A stretch of DNA of 64,000 nt from Oscheius dolichura (taxonomy: Eukaryota > Nematoda > Chromadorea > Rhabditida > Rhabditidae): assembly GCA_932521035.1 (NCBI GenBank), contig OW051493.1:9384001-9448000 (forward strand). The letters run 5' to 3'. The stretch's first letter is position 1. Each line of letters opens with the position of its first letter. The position numbers were made by a program, and so were the translations under genes. The notes under the pieces were generated by a model. The model saw only the letters and a program-made list of their open reading frames with translations, was not told where the DNA came from and did no database searches. This document shows positions 20,894 to 31,143 of the stretch, in pieces.

Positions 20894-23800
20894 ATGCATC
20901 CTCCGCGTATCCATCCCAATCAATATGAGCTCCAGGAATATATGTACGTTCCCAAGTGAGTTTTTCTGTTGTTTCTGACCTGGCATAATACCTTCCGGCC
21001 AATTCTTCTAAAACGCCTTTTTAGGATGTTCTGGTATCGTTTGAACTGTTATCTCACAAGGATCACCATTAGTTCGGTCAGTTTCTTCATCCTTTTGAAA
21101 GTTCGGCCATTTGAGTTAGCTCTCCCAATTATTCGATTTATCTATGCTCATTTGATGCACGAATGGCAAGTTGAGGCTACATTGTGGTTGTTAGAGTTGG
21201 CTATTCTAACTCTATGCTTTGTTTTTAACAGCATAGAGGGATATACCGAACAGGTATGCCGTATACCTTCTGCCATAATCTGGTCTAGATCGGATTCATA
21301 CATATGCCATTTTTATCGGTAATAGTATATTCACATGTAAGTTATGTATTGGCTGATAATATTCCCTAGATGTTTATCTGTGTTGCTTTCACGTGTATAG
21401 TATCCTATAAACTCGGCGATCTGCTGAGCACTTTCGGTAGATTTTGGTTAGATAGAAAATTCATTATTTTCAGCCTATCTATTGCCATGCATTTCATTAG
21501 TGGCTCTGTGGATTAATGAAAAGATGACAATATGCCAGCCTTTTAGGGTAAAAATTTTTACTTTTATATTTCCGACTTCTGAAGGACAGAAAGCCACCGA
21601 ATTGGCATGTTAATCCCTTACGAGTTACTAGCTCCGTCATTCTATAGCACTATTTGAAGAGCTCTTTCAGCCATTCTATCACTCTTGTTGCTGGAAATAT
21701 GAATACAGTACCCGTTCAAAAGGCAGCAAGATAGAAATTCTCATTAGTTCTGCCAATGAAATCGTCCTCTACAACAACTCTCCAAAGGTATAATCCGTTT
21801 TAAATGGAAAAACGCGCGCGGCGCAGGGCTTCAAATTTTTCGAGTTCAGTTTCTTTCAAAAGTTTTGATAGTTGGAATTGACGTAGATTCCAGCTATTTT
21901 TATGTTTTTTGGGTAGTTTATACTTCAAATAAGCAAAAGCAATAATAAAAACGGTGACAACATATGTGAAACCTGCATAAAAATGCATACAAAAATGTCA
22001 TGTTGGACCATCTAGACGGACAAATGCCCGACCTTGATTGGACTTTTCCTTTAAAAAAAATCAATTTTGAGTTTTTTGCATTTGAAATAGACTATATGCG
22101 GAAGGAATTTTGCTGCTATTGCCCATTTCCCACGGATATGCCACGGGATTTAAAGATCTGTTGCGCCTCCGCTGTGGGACCAGCCCTCTTCAAACATGGC
22201 CCCGCACACAGCTCGCCGCGACCGGGACTTTAGGTCGGAGCGCTCCAAAGCTAAAATATATGTAGTTCTTTTTATGCGTTTTTATCCATTTCTGATAATT
22301 TATCCGGCTTTTCCCACCCCGAATTACTATATAGCAAATGAGAAAAACATAAAATAGCGACAAATAGAAGAGAACGTGAAAATGATTCTTTTTGTTTAGG
22401 AATACCCCCTTTCAATTTAAAAATTGGTTTTCAGATATCCCAGCCTTTCGTTGATAGCTCAAAATGTTCGTCTCCGTGAACTTATTTTTTTTGCAGAAAA
22501 AATTAGATATATCGTATGTCACAATTTCGAGAAAAATATGTGGGAAGTTTTGATAAAAGCGTTGTTGGGCGAAAAGGGCGTGTAAACAGCGGGCAAATCC
22601 GGAACTTTCCTATGGAAAACCTGAATGACACTTGTTGAGCAGAACTACATATTTTTACCTTTTTCTGTCTTTTCCAATGGATTTGGCATATTTAAATCTA
22701 CTAGAATGGAGAGTTTCAGTTCATATTCACATCTAGTATTATAGATATAATATTTTTTCATTTTTTTTCGAAATTTAGCTGAACAATGTTTGGTCCCACT
22801 GTCTATTCTAGTAGTTTTTTAGATATGCCTGATCGATTGCAACAAACAGAAAAATGTGCAAATGTGTAGTTTTGCTCAATAAGTGTCATTCAGGTCTAGG
22901 GTATAATTCCGGCGCAATTTCCAAAAATTTGAATTTTGGCGAGCTGTGCGCAGCGGAGATGCACCGCTAAATTTGAACTTGTGACATATCCGTTGGAAAC
23001 GAACTATCCTATAATCTGTCAAGAAAAAAGACGACATTCAAAGGTTTCAAATTTAGCTGTAGATCAGAGTTGCCCGATACAACGATACATATCGAAATTT
23101 CGATACGATACGATACGATACATATCGTATAAAAAAAATGAAACCTATTCTGGGAGGAAAAAATTGCAAAAATGACTGCCGCCGGCGGGGATCGAACTAT
23201 GATCGACTTTTTTTCGGGCCGGCCTACTGTAGTCCATTTCCATCGGATATTCCACGGATTCAAATTTGGCGGCGCGTCTCCGCTACGGGACCATGTTAGA
23301 AAGCTTCCTGGTCCCCTAGCGGAGAGGTTTTTCCGAGGAATATTCGTTGGACATGGACTATATCCACTAAACCACTGGAACACTCGCAGGCTCACCATAG
23401 TAAAGTTAACCATTATCAGTCGAAAAATTTCACTTTCCAGTTATTATGGGATGCCGTATATCAGCCAATAAAAAATATCTTCATCGTTTTTATCATTGCA
23501 TTTGCTTAATTGAATTATTATCTACCCAAAAAACATAAAACGAGACGAAATCCATGTCAACTCCAAATATTGGAAATATTATGAAAATTGAAATTGAATA
23601 ATTTGAACCTAAAAACCCGCGCGCCAAAAGTTTTTCCATTTGAAACGAATTATAGACAATTGATTTGTCGAGAGCAAGGTTGGGGAAGTATTCTTTCGAC
23701 TTCTACGGCTGGTCTCTCCCGCTTCCCTCTGGAACCAAGATATCCCCATTCCAGTATTTACAGGTTACTGTAGGAGGAGATGAATAGATAATTTATTCAG

Positions 23801-24007
23801 ATCTTACCTTGGAGTCGAGATAATGACGAACTGAACAGAATTGGGATTCGCCCGGAAATGGAACAGCTACACTTGCCGAAGACTCCCCACTTCTTCCACG
23901 CGTGTTATATAACTGTAACTTTTATTAGGATGGGCCGGTTCTGGGAGAAAAACGACAGCGAAATGAAGGAATCTTGGCGGCTCATAGCACCTCTATCGTT
24001 CTTGTGA
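20894..24007 (+). CDS. Multi-pass membrane protein with C-terminal soluble part (left copy)
   Basis: Exon 1 is MHPPRIHPNQYELQEYMYVP. Later exons hold hydrophobic helices (ISSVSFFILL, LELAILTLCFVF, MFICVAFTCIVSYKLG, AYLLPCISLVALWI), then FEELFQPFYHSCCWKYEY and IEILISSANEIVLYNN. Next come YSFDFYGWSLPLP, ILPWSRDNDELNRIG and a final stretch ending WRLIAPLSFL with TGA at 24005-24007. About 300 residues, four or five predicted membrane segments. The junction after QPFR could instead end the protein at an in-frame stop at 21613 if an alternative acceptor is used. The intron 21788-23655 is a TIR element. No family recognised. The mirror copy is at 50364-52547. Confidence 0.6.
21788..23655. mobile_element. 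TIR element occupying exactly one intron (1868 bp form)
   Basis: The left end reads GTATAATCCGTTTTAAATGG and the right end mirrors it (CCATTTGAAACGAATTATAG). The first two and last two bases are the GT and AG of the intron. Interior sequence near both ends is also palindromic: a stretch with AAACATAAAA and GCGCGCG at 21800-21990 recurs inverted at about 23470-23640. No transposase frame was found, so it is non-autonomous. A second palindrome (22619-22895) is nested inside and is missing from the 937-bp copy in the right arm. Confidence 0.75.
22619..22895. repeat. Nested palindromic element (left arm only)
   Basis: Ends are inverted copies (CCTGAATGACACTTGTTGAG... and ...CAATAAGTGTCATTCAGG). 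Its internal blocks (CTACTAGAATG, CCTGATCGATT, TGTGTAGTTTTGCTCAA) are shared with the palindrome at 55857-56129. No coding frame. Confidence 0.65.
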
Positions 24008-24040
24008 CTCCCCAGGATAATTTTCGATTTTTGAATTATT

Positions 24041-24875
24041 CCCTACATCTACAAGAAAGCAAAAATGCCGCTTTGCCCCTTAAAAAGTCACGGCTAAGAC
24101 ATCGAGGCTGGGGTAATTCGGAAGGAGCTCGAAGAAGTGCGTCGAAAACAGCCGTTATTTGTGGTATTGTTCCCCTTTTGTAGATTCCTCTCCATTCCCG
24201 AATATTGCTCCCTTTTTGTGCCCTCCTTGTAAACGCAAATAACACTTTTTGTTGAGATTTCTCTTTTTCCAACAAACGAATATCTGACTGCTTTTGTTTG
24301 CTCCATCTCTTGAAGTAGAGGGTTCAGGTGAAAAGTAGAGGTTCCGTTGTTTTTAACCGGGGATGGACGGCCGAACGACTCTTATGAGGCGAACGTTTCG
24401 GCAGCGCGAGGGAGGGCGGACTATCCACCCCTGGATTGGAGGGCCATGGCTAAACGCCCATTACAGACTCTCACCAAGGACGCCACCTCACCACACGTTT
24501 TTTTTAAATTCACGGGTGAGGGCGGCAAATTAGTATTGTAAAAATTTGAATTTGGGGATGGTAAGGTGGCATCCTTGGTGAGAGTCTGTATTCGCCTGGT
24601 TAAACTACCCTTTGGATGTCTTCGAGACCAATTTTGCTTCCAGTTTGATTACGGACAGTTTGAGAGTCTGTATCTCCTGTCAGTCGGGAAGGGGTCCTTT
24701 CCCTCCATGAATTCTTCCTTCCAATGGGGAAGGGGCACTTCTTTACTCTGGCCAGGTCAAAACACTGCCAGTCGAATCGAATACCTCTCAAATGAATGTG
24801 TTTATCTCTCTCCAGAAACATTAAAGCTTGTACACAGAGAAATGTCTCCATCCTCCTCTTCCTCCTCCTCCCGGC
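24041..24875. other. Non-coding stretch inside the spacer; small inverted repeat 24463-24590
   Basis: No gene is supported. A 128-bp inverted repeat has arms ACAGACTCTCACCAAGGA and TCCTTGGTGAGAGTCTGT. The GILT-like gene on the minus strand ends at 24876. Confidence 0.5.
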
Positions 24876-27006
24876 TCAGTAGAGTGCCCGGTTGCACTCC
24901 TCCGGTCTCGGCTTCAAATATCCATTGCACAGTTCCGTCCAGATGCTGTGTTCCGCTGCTTTGTTTCTGACCCCGTTGATCAGGATCCACGGTACCTGAA
25001 CAATATTTGTTGTGGTGTAAACTGGCGCAAAAAAGCCGGTAACAACCCGTTTCTTCGGTGCCCCTTTTTCGCCCTATCAGATGCCGAAATTTCTGAGAAA
25101 AGAACAAAAACACGATCAAAGAACCGACCCAATGGAGAGTAGGAGCCAGCTGGTGTTGGATCTCCGCGTGGTTGGCCATCAGCCGCCGTCCCTCGGCACT
25201 ACTGGCACAGTTGGACAGTCTAAACCCGTTAAATTGGTCAGAAAATGGAGGAGGACGACTTCTTCGAGTCCAATTTGGGTTTAGGAGAGAAGGAGGCGTT
25301 ATCGACGCACGAGGCCAGGGCATTGTACAGCTCGTACTTCTGCTGGATACAGATGACCGTCTCCAGGTTGTCATTCGCGTCCGGCAGCTCGTTTATTATA
25401 CAGGCTTGGAGGGCATTCAACAGGCATTCCTTTTCCCCATGCTGGCAGCTGCATCTGAAAACGGGGAGGATAAACACCGGGTGGATAACAGTCCAGAAGA
25501 ATTGGTAGACCCTTGATCTCTACCGGAGGATGGCAAGGCGACGTTCTCCTCCTCCCGAGGCCCTTGGAGAGTTTTCTTCACGTCCCCCCTCCAAGAACAG
25601 GTTAATACTAAAGTTAGTAACCAGGGCCAGAGGTTTTTAGACTCTATTTTAGGTGGAGGAGAGCCGTGACCCTAGAAGGCCGGCTACTCGCTCCATGCCG
25701 GCCTGCCCTCGTGGCGATAGGCTGTATCCCCCTCTAGACCAGCAGTATTCCCGAGATAACAAAGATCCAAGTTAGAAATGAACACAATTGCTAGATAGGG
25801 AATTTGGAATAGGATGAGGAGGAGGCTCGCTGGCCCCGCGGATTCTATCGTCCAGTACTGGGAATGGGGGAGGGTGGCTTAAAAATAGGACGGGATGGAT
25901 TCTACCAGAAATTTTGAGAAAAAATGGGGGGGGGGGGGCTTTCCACAAGAAAGGGAGGATCTTCCTTCAAATCCCCTGGGCCGTCTGCCAAAAGAGGAGT
26001 GACCGGATATGCGGGGGGCAGGTCTCCGTGCGTCCTCTATTGGCCGCCTTCTTGGAGTACTCCCCCAGGAGGAGAGGATACGGTACTTTTTCCAGAATTT
26101 ACATCCACCTTGCTATCCCGGCTCTCCTCCGGGTCGTCTGCCATTTCTCTGATCCGTCCGGGACTCCCCCTCCCTTCCACCCGATATCTTCTCCAATTTC
26201 TCCCCCCGCGTTCCCCCAAACATAACAATAAACACGATCTGATAATTCGTCATTATCTCTATTTCCTTTCTTATTTTTCTCTCCCAGCTGTCAATATTTC
26301 CTAAAACTAACTGGTAGTCATTATTTCCAACAGGTTTGCAGCCAGCAGCCCGGGTGATGCCGAACGGGTGATAGGTCACGTTCAGGCGGCCGGAGGAGCC
26401 GAAATTCTTCCACAACGGGAGCAGATGGCCACGGAGGAACCTGTAATTTGAAGAGATATTCAGTCAAATACTTTGTAACTCCTGGAACACCGCCTTTGCC
26501 ACCAGGGAGGCCTCGAGGAGCCGAATTGCACTAGCCCGGGTTTCAAGCAGAATGTTTTGACTCCGTACCTGCCCCTATCAGGGTTCCAGCTAGTAATCTA
26601 TTCAGCAGATCCTGGGCTCTTTTATACAATTCTCAGAATAGAAAATTCCCTGTAGGAACCGTCGCGAGGCCGGGGTTTACACCATTTTCACCCAAATTTG
26701 TCCAATTTTGACTAAAATTCCGTCCAGAACCAGCTCCCGGGGTGAAGTCTCTATTCTGAGCATTGCACGAGATAGCCCTTGATCTGTTGCAAAGAATAAT
26801 ATAGAAAGTTCTGTAGGATAAAGGGAAAGCTCCTACCTGGTAGTATCCGGGCAGAGCGACTCTCCGAAGACTTCAACATTAACGACGTTGCCATTTGTCT
26901 CTGTAGCTAATGATTTTACTGTACCCGGCTAGGGGAGATCCTTACTCGAGTGGATGTTGGCCGAGACGAGGACGATGGCTGACGAGAGCAGAGTGAGCAG
27001 AAACAT
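24876..27006 (-). CDS. GILT-like lysosomal thiol reductase family member 1
   Basis: GILT enzymes reduce disulphides in lysosomes. Exon 1 is a signal peptide (MFLLTLLSSAIVLVSANIHS). Exon 2 reads VNVEVFGESLCPDTTR, the position of the CxxC site, and exon 3 LNVTYHPFGITRAAGCKPVG. The signature is RCSCQHGEKECLLNALQACI, matching CQHGxxEC. Then come a segment with TVICIQQKYELYNAL, SSAEGRRLMANHAEIQHQL and WVPWILINGV, with the end PRPEECNRALY. The second active-site Cys is Thr (CPDT), as recalled for some invertebrate GILTs, so reductase activity is uncertain. Introns here are much longer than in the 1-10 kb region. A paralogue lies at 31144-33212 on the same strand. Confidence 0.85.
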
Positions 27007-27970
27007 GCTGAAGACAGGGAATAGTAGAGAGAGCAGGATGAGTAGGAGTTATACAGATTAGCGGGTTGTTTGTTTGTCGACAAATGAGAAACTAGGATGG
27101 GTAAATAGGGACTCCGTCTAAAGGTTACGGCCTAATCTCTGGCCGTGCTCATAAGATGACGTGTTCGGCCTACTGTAATTCCCGCGGGAATCCCAGTCCT
27201 CAGGATGGCCAAAAAGGAGGGAGAATCTTTCTTGATTTTAGAATCCCCAGACCAGATGAAAATGAGGAAGATGTTGGGGGAAAGAAGAGAAATGAGGCGA
27301 CAGTCCCAAGGCTGGGCCGAGACAGCATTCCCACGGTTCAATATGAGATAAAAGGGCTGTCACCCTATAGATTTCAGAATTCCCCCTCAAGATGATAAAA
27401 AGAAGTCACAGCTAGGGCCATAAATAGACGTATTTATGGTGACGCAGCCATCATCACATGGTGGCCACCGATCGGGGGAGAACTTCACTCTAAGAGGAAA
27501 GGAAGTTAGAGGACTGTTTCAGTTGGGAGAGAGAACAGAAGCGGGACGAGTTACTGAAACCCGTGTGGCTAATTAGAAGAAGACAAGAAGGGACAAAAAA
27601 GAGGAGGCAAGGTCATGACCCGGCCGGGGGTTGTTGTGTGTGTGTGTATGATTGTCGCCGGGTCATCTGTGGACAAACAAAAGAAAGAGAGGCACGGCAG
27701 ATACTATCAGAGGGGGGAGATCAGGGAGAACATGGCGAGGGGGGATGGCAAGGGCATAATAGTTTTGTTTTTATGTACACAGAAGCGAGCCGGCGGGGAC
27801 CATAGACTAAACACGGCATGGAATAGGCACAATTGGAAGAAACTCCAATTGGGCGCATTTTACCTTATTGTGAAGGAGATTTCGGCCATTCTGCCAGTGG
27901 GATTTTACGGGATACTGGAAAGATCGTCGTCCAATGGCCCTATTGGCCAGGAAGGCGCGGTAGTCCGATC

Positions 27971-28075
27971 CCCTGCACCCGTAAAGTCTCGGCAAGAGGA
28001 TCATCTTTATTCGAAACTGTTACAAAACTATGCCACCGTTATATCTTTGTCTTGCCGAGACTTTACGGGTGCGGA
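27971..28075. repeat. Fold-back B, copy 5
   Basis: CTGCACCCGTAAAGTCTCGG and mirrored CCGAGACTTTACGGGTGCGG, nearly perfect. Confidence 0.85.
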
Positions 28076-28517
28076 GGATCGGAGTATCGAGGACCGACCC
28101 GGTCAGAAACCGAGTAGATAATGCTCCCCTCCACCTGGGGAGCAGTCTTTCCTAATGCCTATCCAAATGGGCCATCAGGGCGGATAGTAACCCAAAGGCT
28201 ACTTCTTCTACTTGCCTTTTCAGGCAGACGAGATTCAGAGTCTTCTTTCGTACCGGACACTGAATAAAAGCCATGGATCGATCCCTAGGAAGCTGGCCAC
28301 TTCGGCCGAGCAGGGAATCTACAGGAGGATTGGCCCCGGTTCCCCGACTGCTAGGCTAGAAGGACCTCTCACACTATTCCTGACTATGGGAATAAGAGAT
28401 CAAATATAGAATATCGATAAAATTGAGAGAGAGCCAAATGCACTGGGAATTATCAATAAGAGAAAGGAGAGGATGAAGGCTGGGGAGAACTCCTGTCGTC
28501 CTTCTAGGCAGACGAAT

Positions 28518-28610
28518 CCGCACCCGTAAAACCTTGGCAGGACAAGAAGGGATAAATTTCCGGCTATTTAGAACTAAAGAATGGATCTGCCGAGGCTGTA
28601 CGGGTGCAGG
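28518..28610. repeat. Fold-back B, copy 6
   Basis: CCGCACCCGTAAAACCTTGG and mirrored CTGCCGAGGCTGTACGGGTG. Confidence 0.75.
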
Positions 28611-29809
28611 CGCATGAATTTCCAAAAGGACCGAGGGTACGGTAATGAGAAGAGCTGGAGGATGCCGGCTCTCATCTCTCCACTGAAATTTTGGAAGTGA
28701 CAAGATAGCAGACGAACAATTGAAAGGTGACACAGATTCCCAGAGGCAAAAAAACTGGGAGAAATATGGATCGAAGGAAGCTGGGCAAAGAACGATTTTG
28801 GCTGGGGGGCGCTTTTGTACTGGCCATATGTTTTCTATAGGGAAAAAGGAATACAATAAAATGATAGAATTCCGGAGACAAAGGAAGCCATCACGGAGCT
28901 GGGGGAAATATTTGGGAGAATGGTCCGGAGACGACGCATCCAGGGGGAATAAATAATGGTGTCTTGGTTGGTGACAAGAGAGTAAATCTCCCCCTCCCTG
29001 CCCTCTGAAAACCAGCCGGAGATCATGACTTTCTGACTCAACCGGGGGGCTGAGTAATTGAGTAACTAGAAGAGGAGGGTGGGGGGATACAAGAGGAGAA
29101 GAGACTGACAAGCGACTGGATTATAAGGGAACGGGGGCGAGATTCTCACGCCTGCGTCATGTCTATTGAATAGATTTTTGGATAGGAGAGAGAGAGAGAG
29201 AAAGACGAGGAGAAGGACCTGAAGATCATTGTACTTAATCTCTTCCTCTCTTCCAGTCCACCCTACTTCAGGGATTACCCCTACCATTCTTTCATCCGAA
29301 TTCCCCATCTTCCTCGAATCGGTCACCGCGACGGTTAGAACAGTTCAAAAACATAGGGCTTGGCCCAGGGCTAACATAAGTGGCCACCATCATTGAGATG
29401 AGCAGAAATCTCCACAAACAGCTGGGGAGGTCAAATGCTCCCCACAATTTCGATGTCTCTGGGCCATTGGAAGCCTACCCGCAGACCCTGATACTCTTTT
29501 CTCTCCTCCTCCTGTCCGTCAGGGCTACTGAAATGGTCCTTCCTGCCTTGTCGAGCTTCTCTTCCTGTCTAGAGGTTTGTAGCTGGGCTTTACCAGGGAC
29601 CATTGAAGGACGACGACCTGATACCTTCGATACGCCAACAGGACAGTCTTTCTTCTTCCGGAGTTCGGAATTAGTCTGGTATCTAGCATTTTTCCGAGGA
29701 AACGGCCTTGGATCCAGCCACGATTGTCCCTGTCCCCCTGCTGTCCTCCCTGCTGACCTCCCCACTCTTCTTCCTGATACCCTCTCTGCTGTGTTCTCTG
29801 CGGTTCTCC

Positions 29810-30197
29810 CTGCCGTCCTCCTGTTCTTCCCTCTGCTGTCCCTCCTACTGTCCTCCCTGCCGTCCTCCTGTTCTTCCCTCTGCTGTCCCTCCTACTGTCC
29901 TCCCTGCCGTCCTCCTGTTCTTCCCTCTGCTGTCCCTCCTACTGTCCTCCCTGCCGTCCTCCTGTTCTTCCCTCTGCTGTCCCTCCTACTGTCCTCCCTG
30001 CCGTCCTCCTGTTCTTCCCTCTGCTGTCCCTCCTACTGTCCTCCCTGCCGTCCTCCTGTTCTTCCCTCTGCTGTCCCTCCTACTGTCCTCCCTGCCGTCC
30101 TCCTGTTCTTCCCTCTGCTGTCCCTCCTACTGTCCTCCCTGCCGTCCTCCTGTTCTTCCCTCTGCTGTCCCTCCTACTGTCCTCCCTGCCGTCCTCC
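29810..30197. repeat. 47-bp pyrimidine-rich minisatellite, about 8 copies
   Basis: The unit begins CTGCCGTCCTCCTGTTCTTC and repeats with a 47-bp period, each start 47 bases on (29810, 29857, 29904 and so on to 30139). Copies look identical to the eye. Because 47 is not a multiple of three and the unit has no stop, all three plus-strand frames stay open and a 141-nt protein period appears. The first flank holds degenerate units. Confidence 0.9.
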
Positions 30198-31143
30198 CCA
30201 CTCATCTTCCTCCTGTCCCCCCTGTCGCCACGATGTTATTCCAACCCTTGTTTTGCTTCTTTCTCCCGTCCGTCCTCCGAGTAAAGTTTCCCCGCTTCCT
30301 GTTGTTATTTCTCCGGTTGTTTCATTGCAAAAGCTTTATCATCCTGCCCGCGTGTGTCATGTGACAGTTTCTGGCCTCTCTTCTCCCCAAAACCAAGGCC
30401 AAAGGATTGTCATATCAACTGCTTCATCAAAGCGGCGGTGACATTTCTCGTCAAGAGAACATTCCACCTGGGACCGGGGTGAACTTCTCTCTGCTCTGGC
30501 ACGGGGAACTAGGCTCTATCCTTGACCTTTTCTTAGCGGGGGAAAAACAAAAAAAAACACGGGAGAAAACACAGAAAACCAGTCAAAAATCATATTTGCA
30601 GCGGGGCGCGCCTACCTCAGAGTACTACCAACGGGAGGAAAACCGCTCTCTCTGCAGGTGGAAGAGTTCAAAATCCAGGCTTTTCTTTGTTATTTCAATA
30701 AATCTGCAGCTTTACAGTGATTTTCTGAAGTTTTGCAAAAATTTGCAAGCATATACTGTATCGTATTTGATAAGTTCAGCTGGACCACGCTGACCGAGTT
30801 TTAAAAACTCGTTTTTTTCGCACTTCCCGATTACACAAGAAAAAACACATCAATTAACAATTTCCGGCACGAATCGTATTTAATAATCCACCGGCCAATT
30901 CAAATCCAAGAGGAACCGGGCCAGTAAGGCGCATTTCCGGGGGAAGCGCGCGTTTTCCGGCTAATTCACTCTTTCTAGTGATTACAGTATGCTAAATACG
31001 ATAGAAGACTTGCACCGGAAATGCGCTTTACTGGCGCGAGCCCGGTTCCGACCCTAGTAGAGGACAAAACAACAGGATAATCTTATGTACATGTTCATTA
31101 TTTGTAACAATAGAAACAGTTACTCGTCCCGTGACTCTCGTAT
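30198..31143. other. Non-coding stretch with one fold-back A element
   Basis: No gene supported. Fold-back A occupies 30917-31045. The GILT-like gene 2 ends just beyond, at 31144. Confidence 0.4.
30917..31045. repeat. Fold-back A, copy 6
   Basis: CCAGTAAGGCGCATTTCCGG is mirrored by CCGGAAATGCGCTTTACTGG. Confidence 0.75.

Larger units (their letters stand above)
18962..24040. repeat. Left arm of large inverted duplication (partner 50334-54482)
   Basis: Position by position, this segment reads as the reverse complement of 50334-54482. Over the outer part the paired coordinates sum to 73442 (19166 pairs with 54276, 20601 with 52841), showing a nearly gap-free alignment. After the membrane-gene intron the sum becomes 74371, because that intron is 931 bp longer here. 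The two small outer genes are identical at protein level between the arms. A patch at about 20690-21330 is clearly more diverged. The inner match ends at about 24040, 33 bp after the membrane-gene stop. Confidence 0.93.
27007..29809. other. Gene-poor stretch with two fold-back B elements
   Basis: No supported gene. The plus strand is purine-rich around 28.4-29.2 kb, so the minus strand stays open for 245 codons without resembling a protein. Short GA runs occur near 29190. Fold-back B copies are at 27971-28075 and 28518-28610. Confidence 0.45.

Noticed and set aside
21800-21988. 62-codon frame with a hydrophobic segment, present in both arms
   Set aside because: It lies inside the TIR intron, in its palindromic part, and a frame-broken inverted copy exists at about 23470-23640.
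28374-29111. 245-codon open frame on the minus strand
   Set aside because: The strand is pyrimidine-rich, which depletes stops. It reads through a fold-back B element and resembles no known domain.
29380-30441. 353-codon open frame on the plus strand
   Set aside because: It runs through the 47-bp minisatellite, where every plus-strand frame is open. No protein-like sequence outside the repeat.
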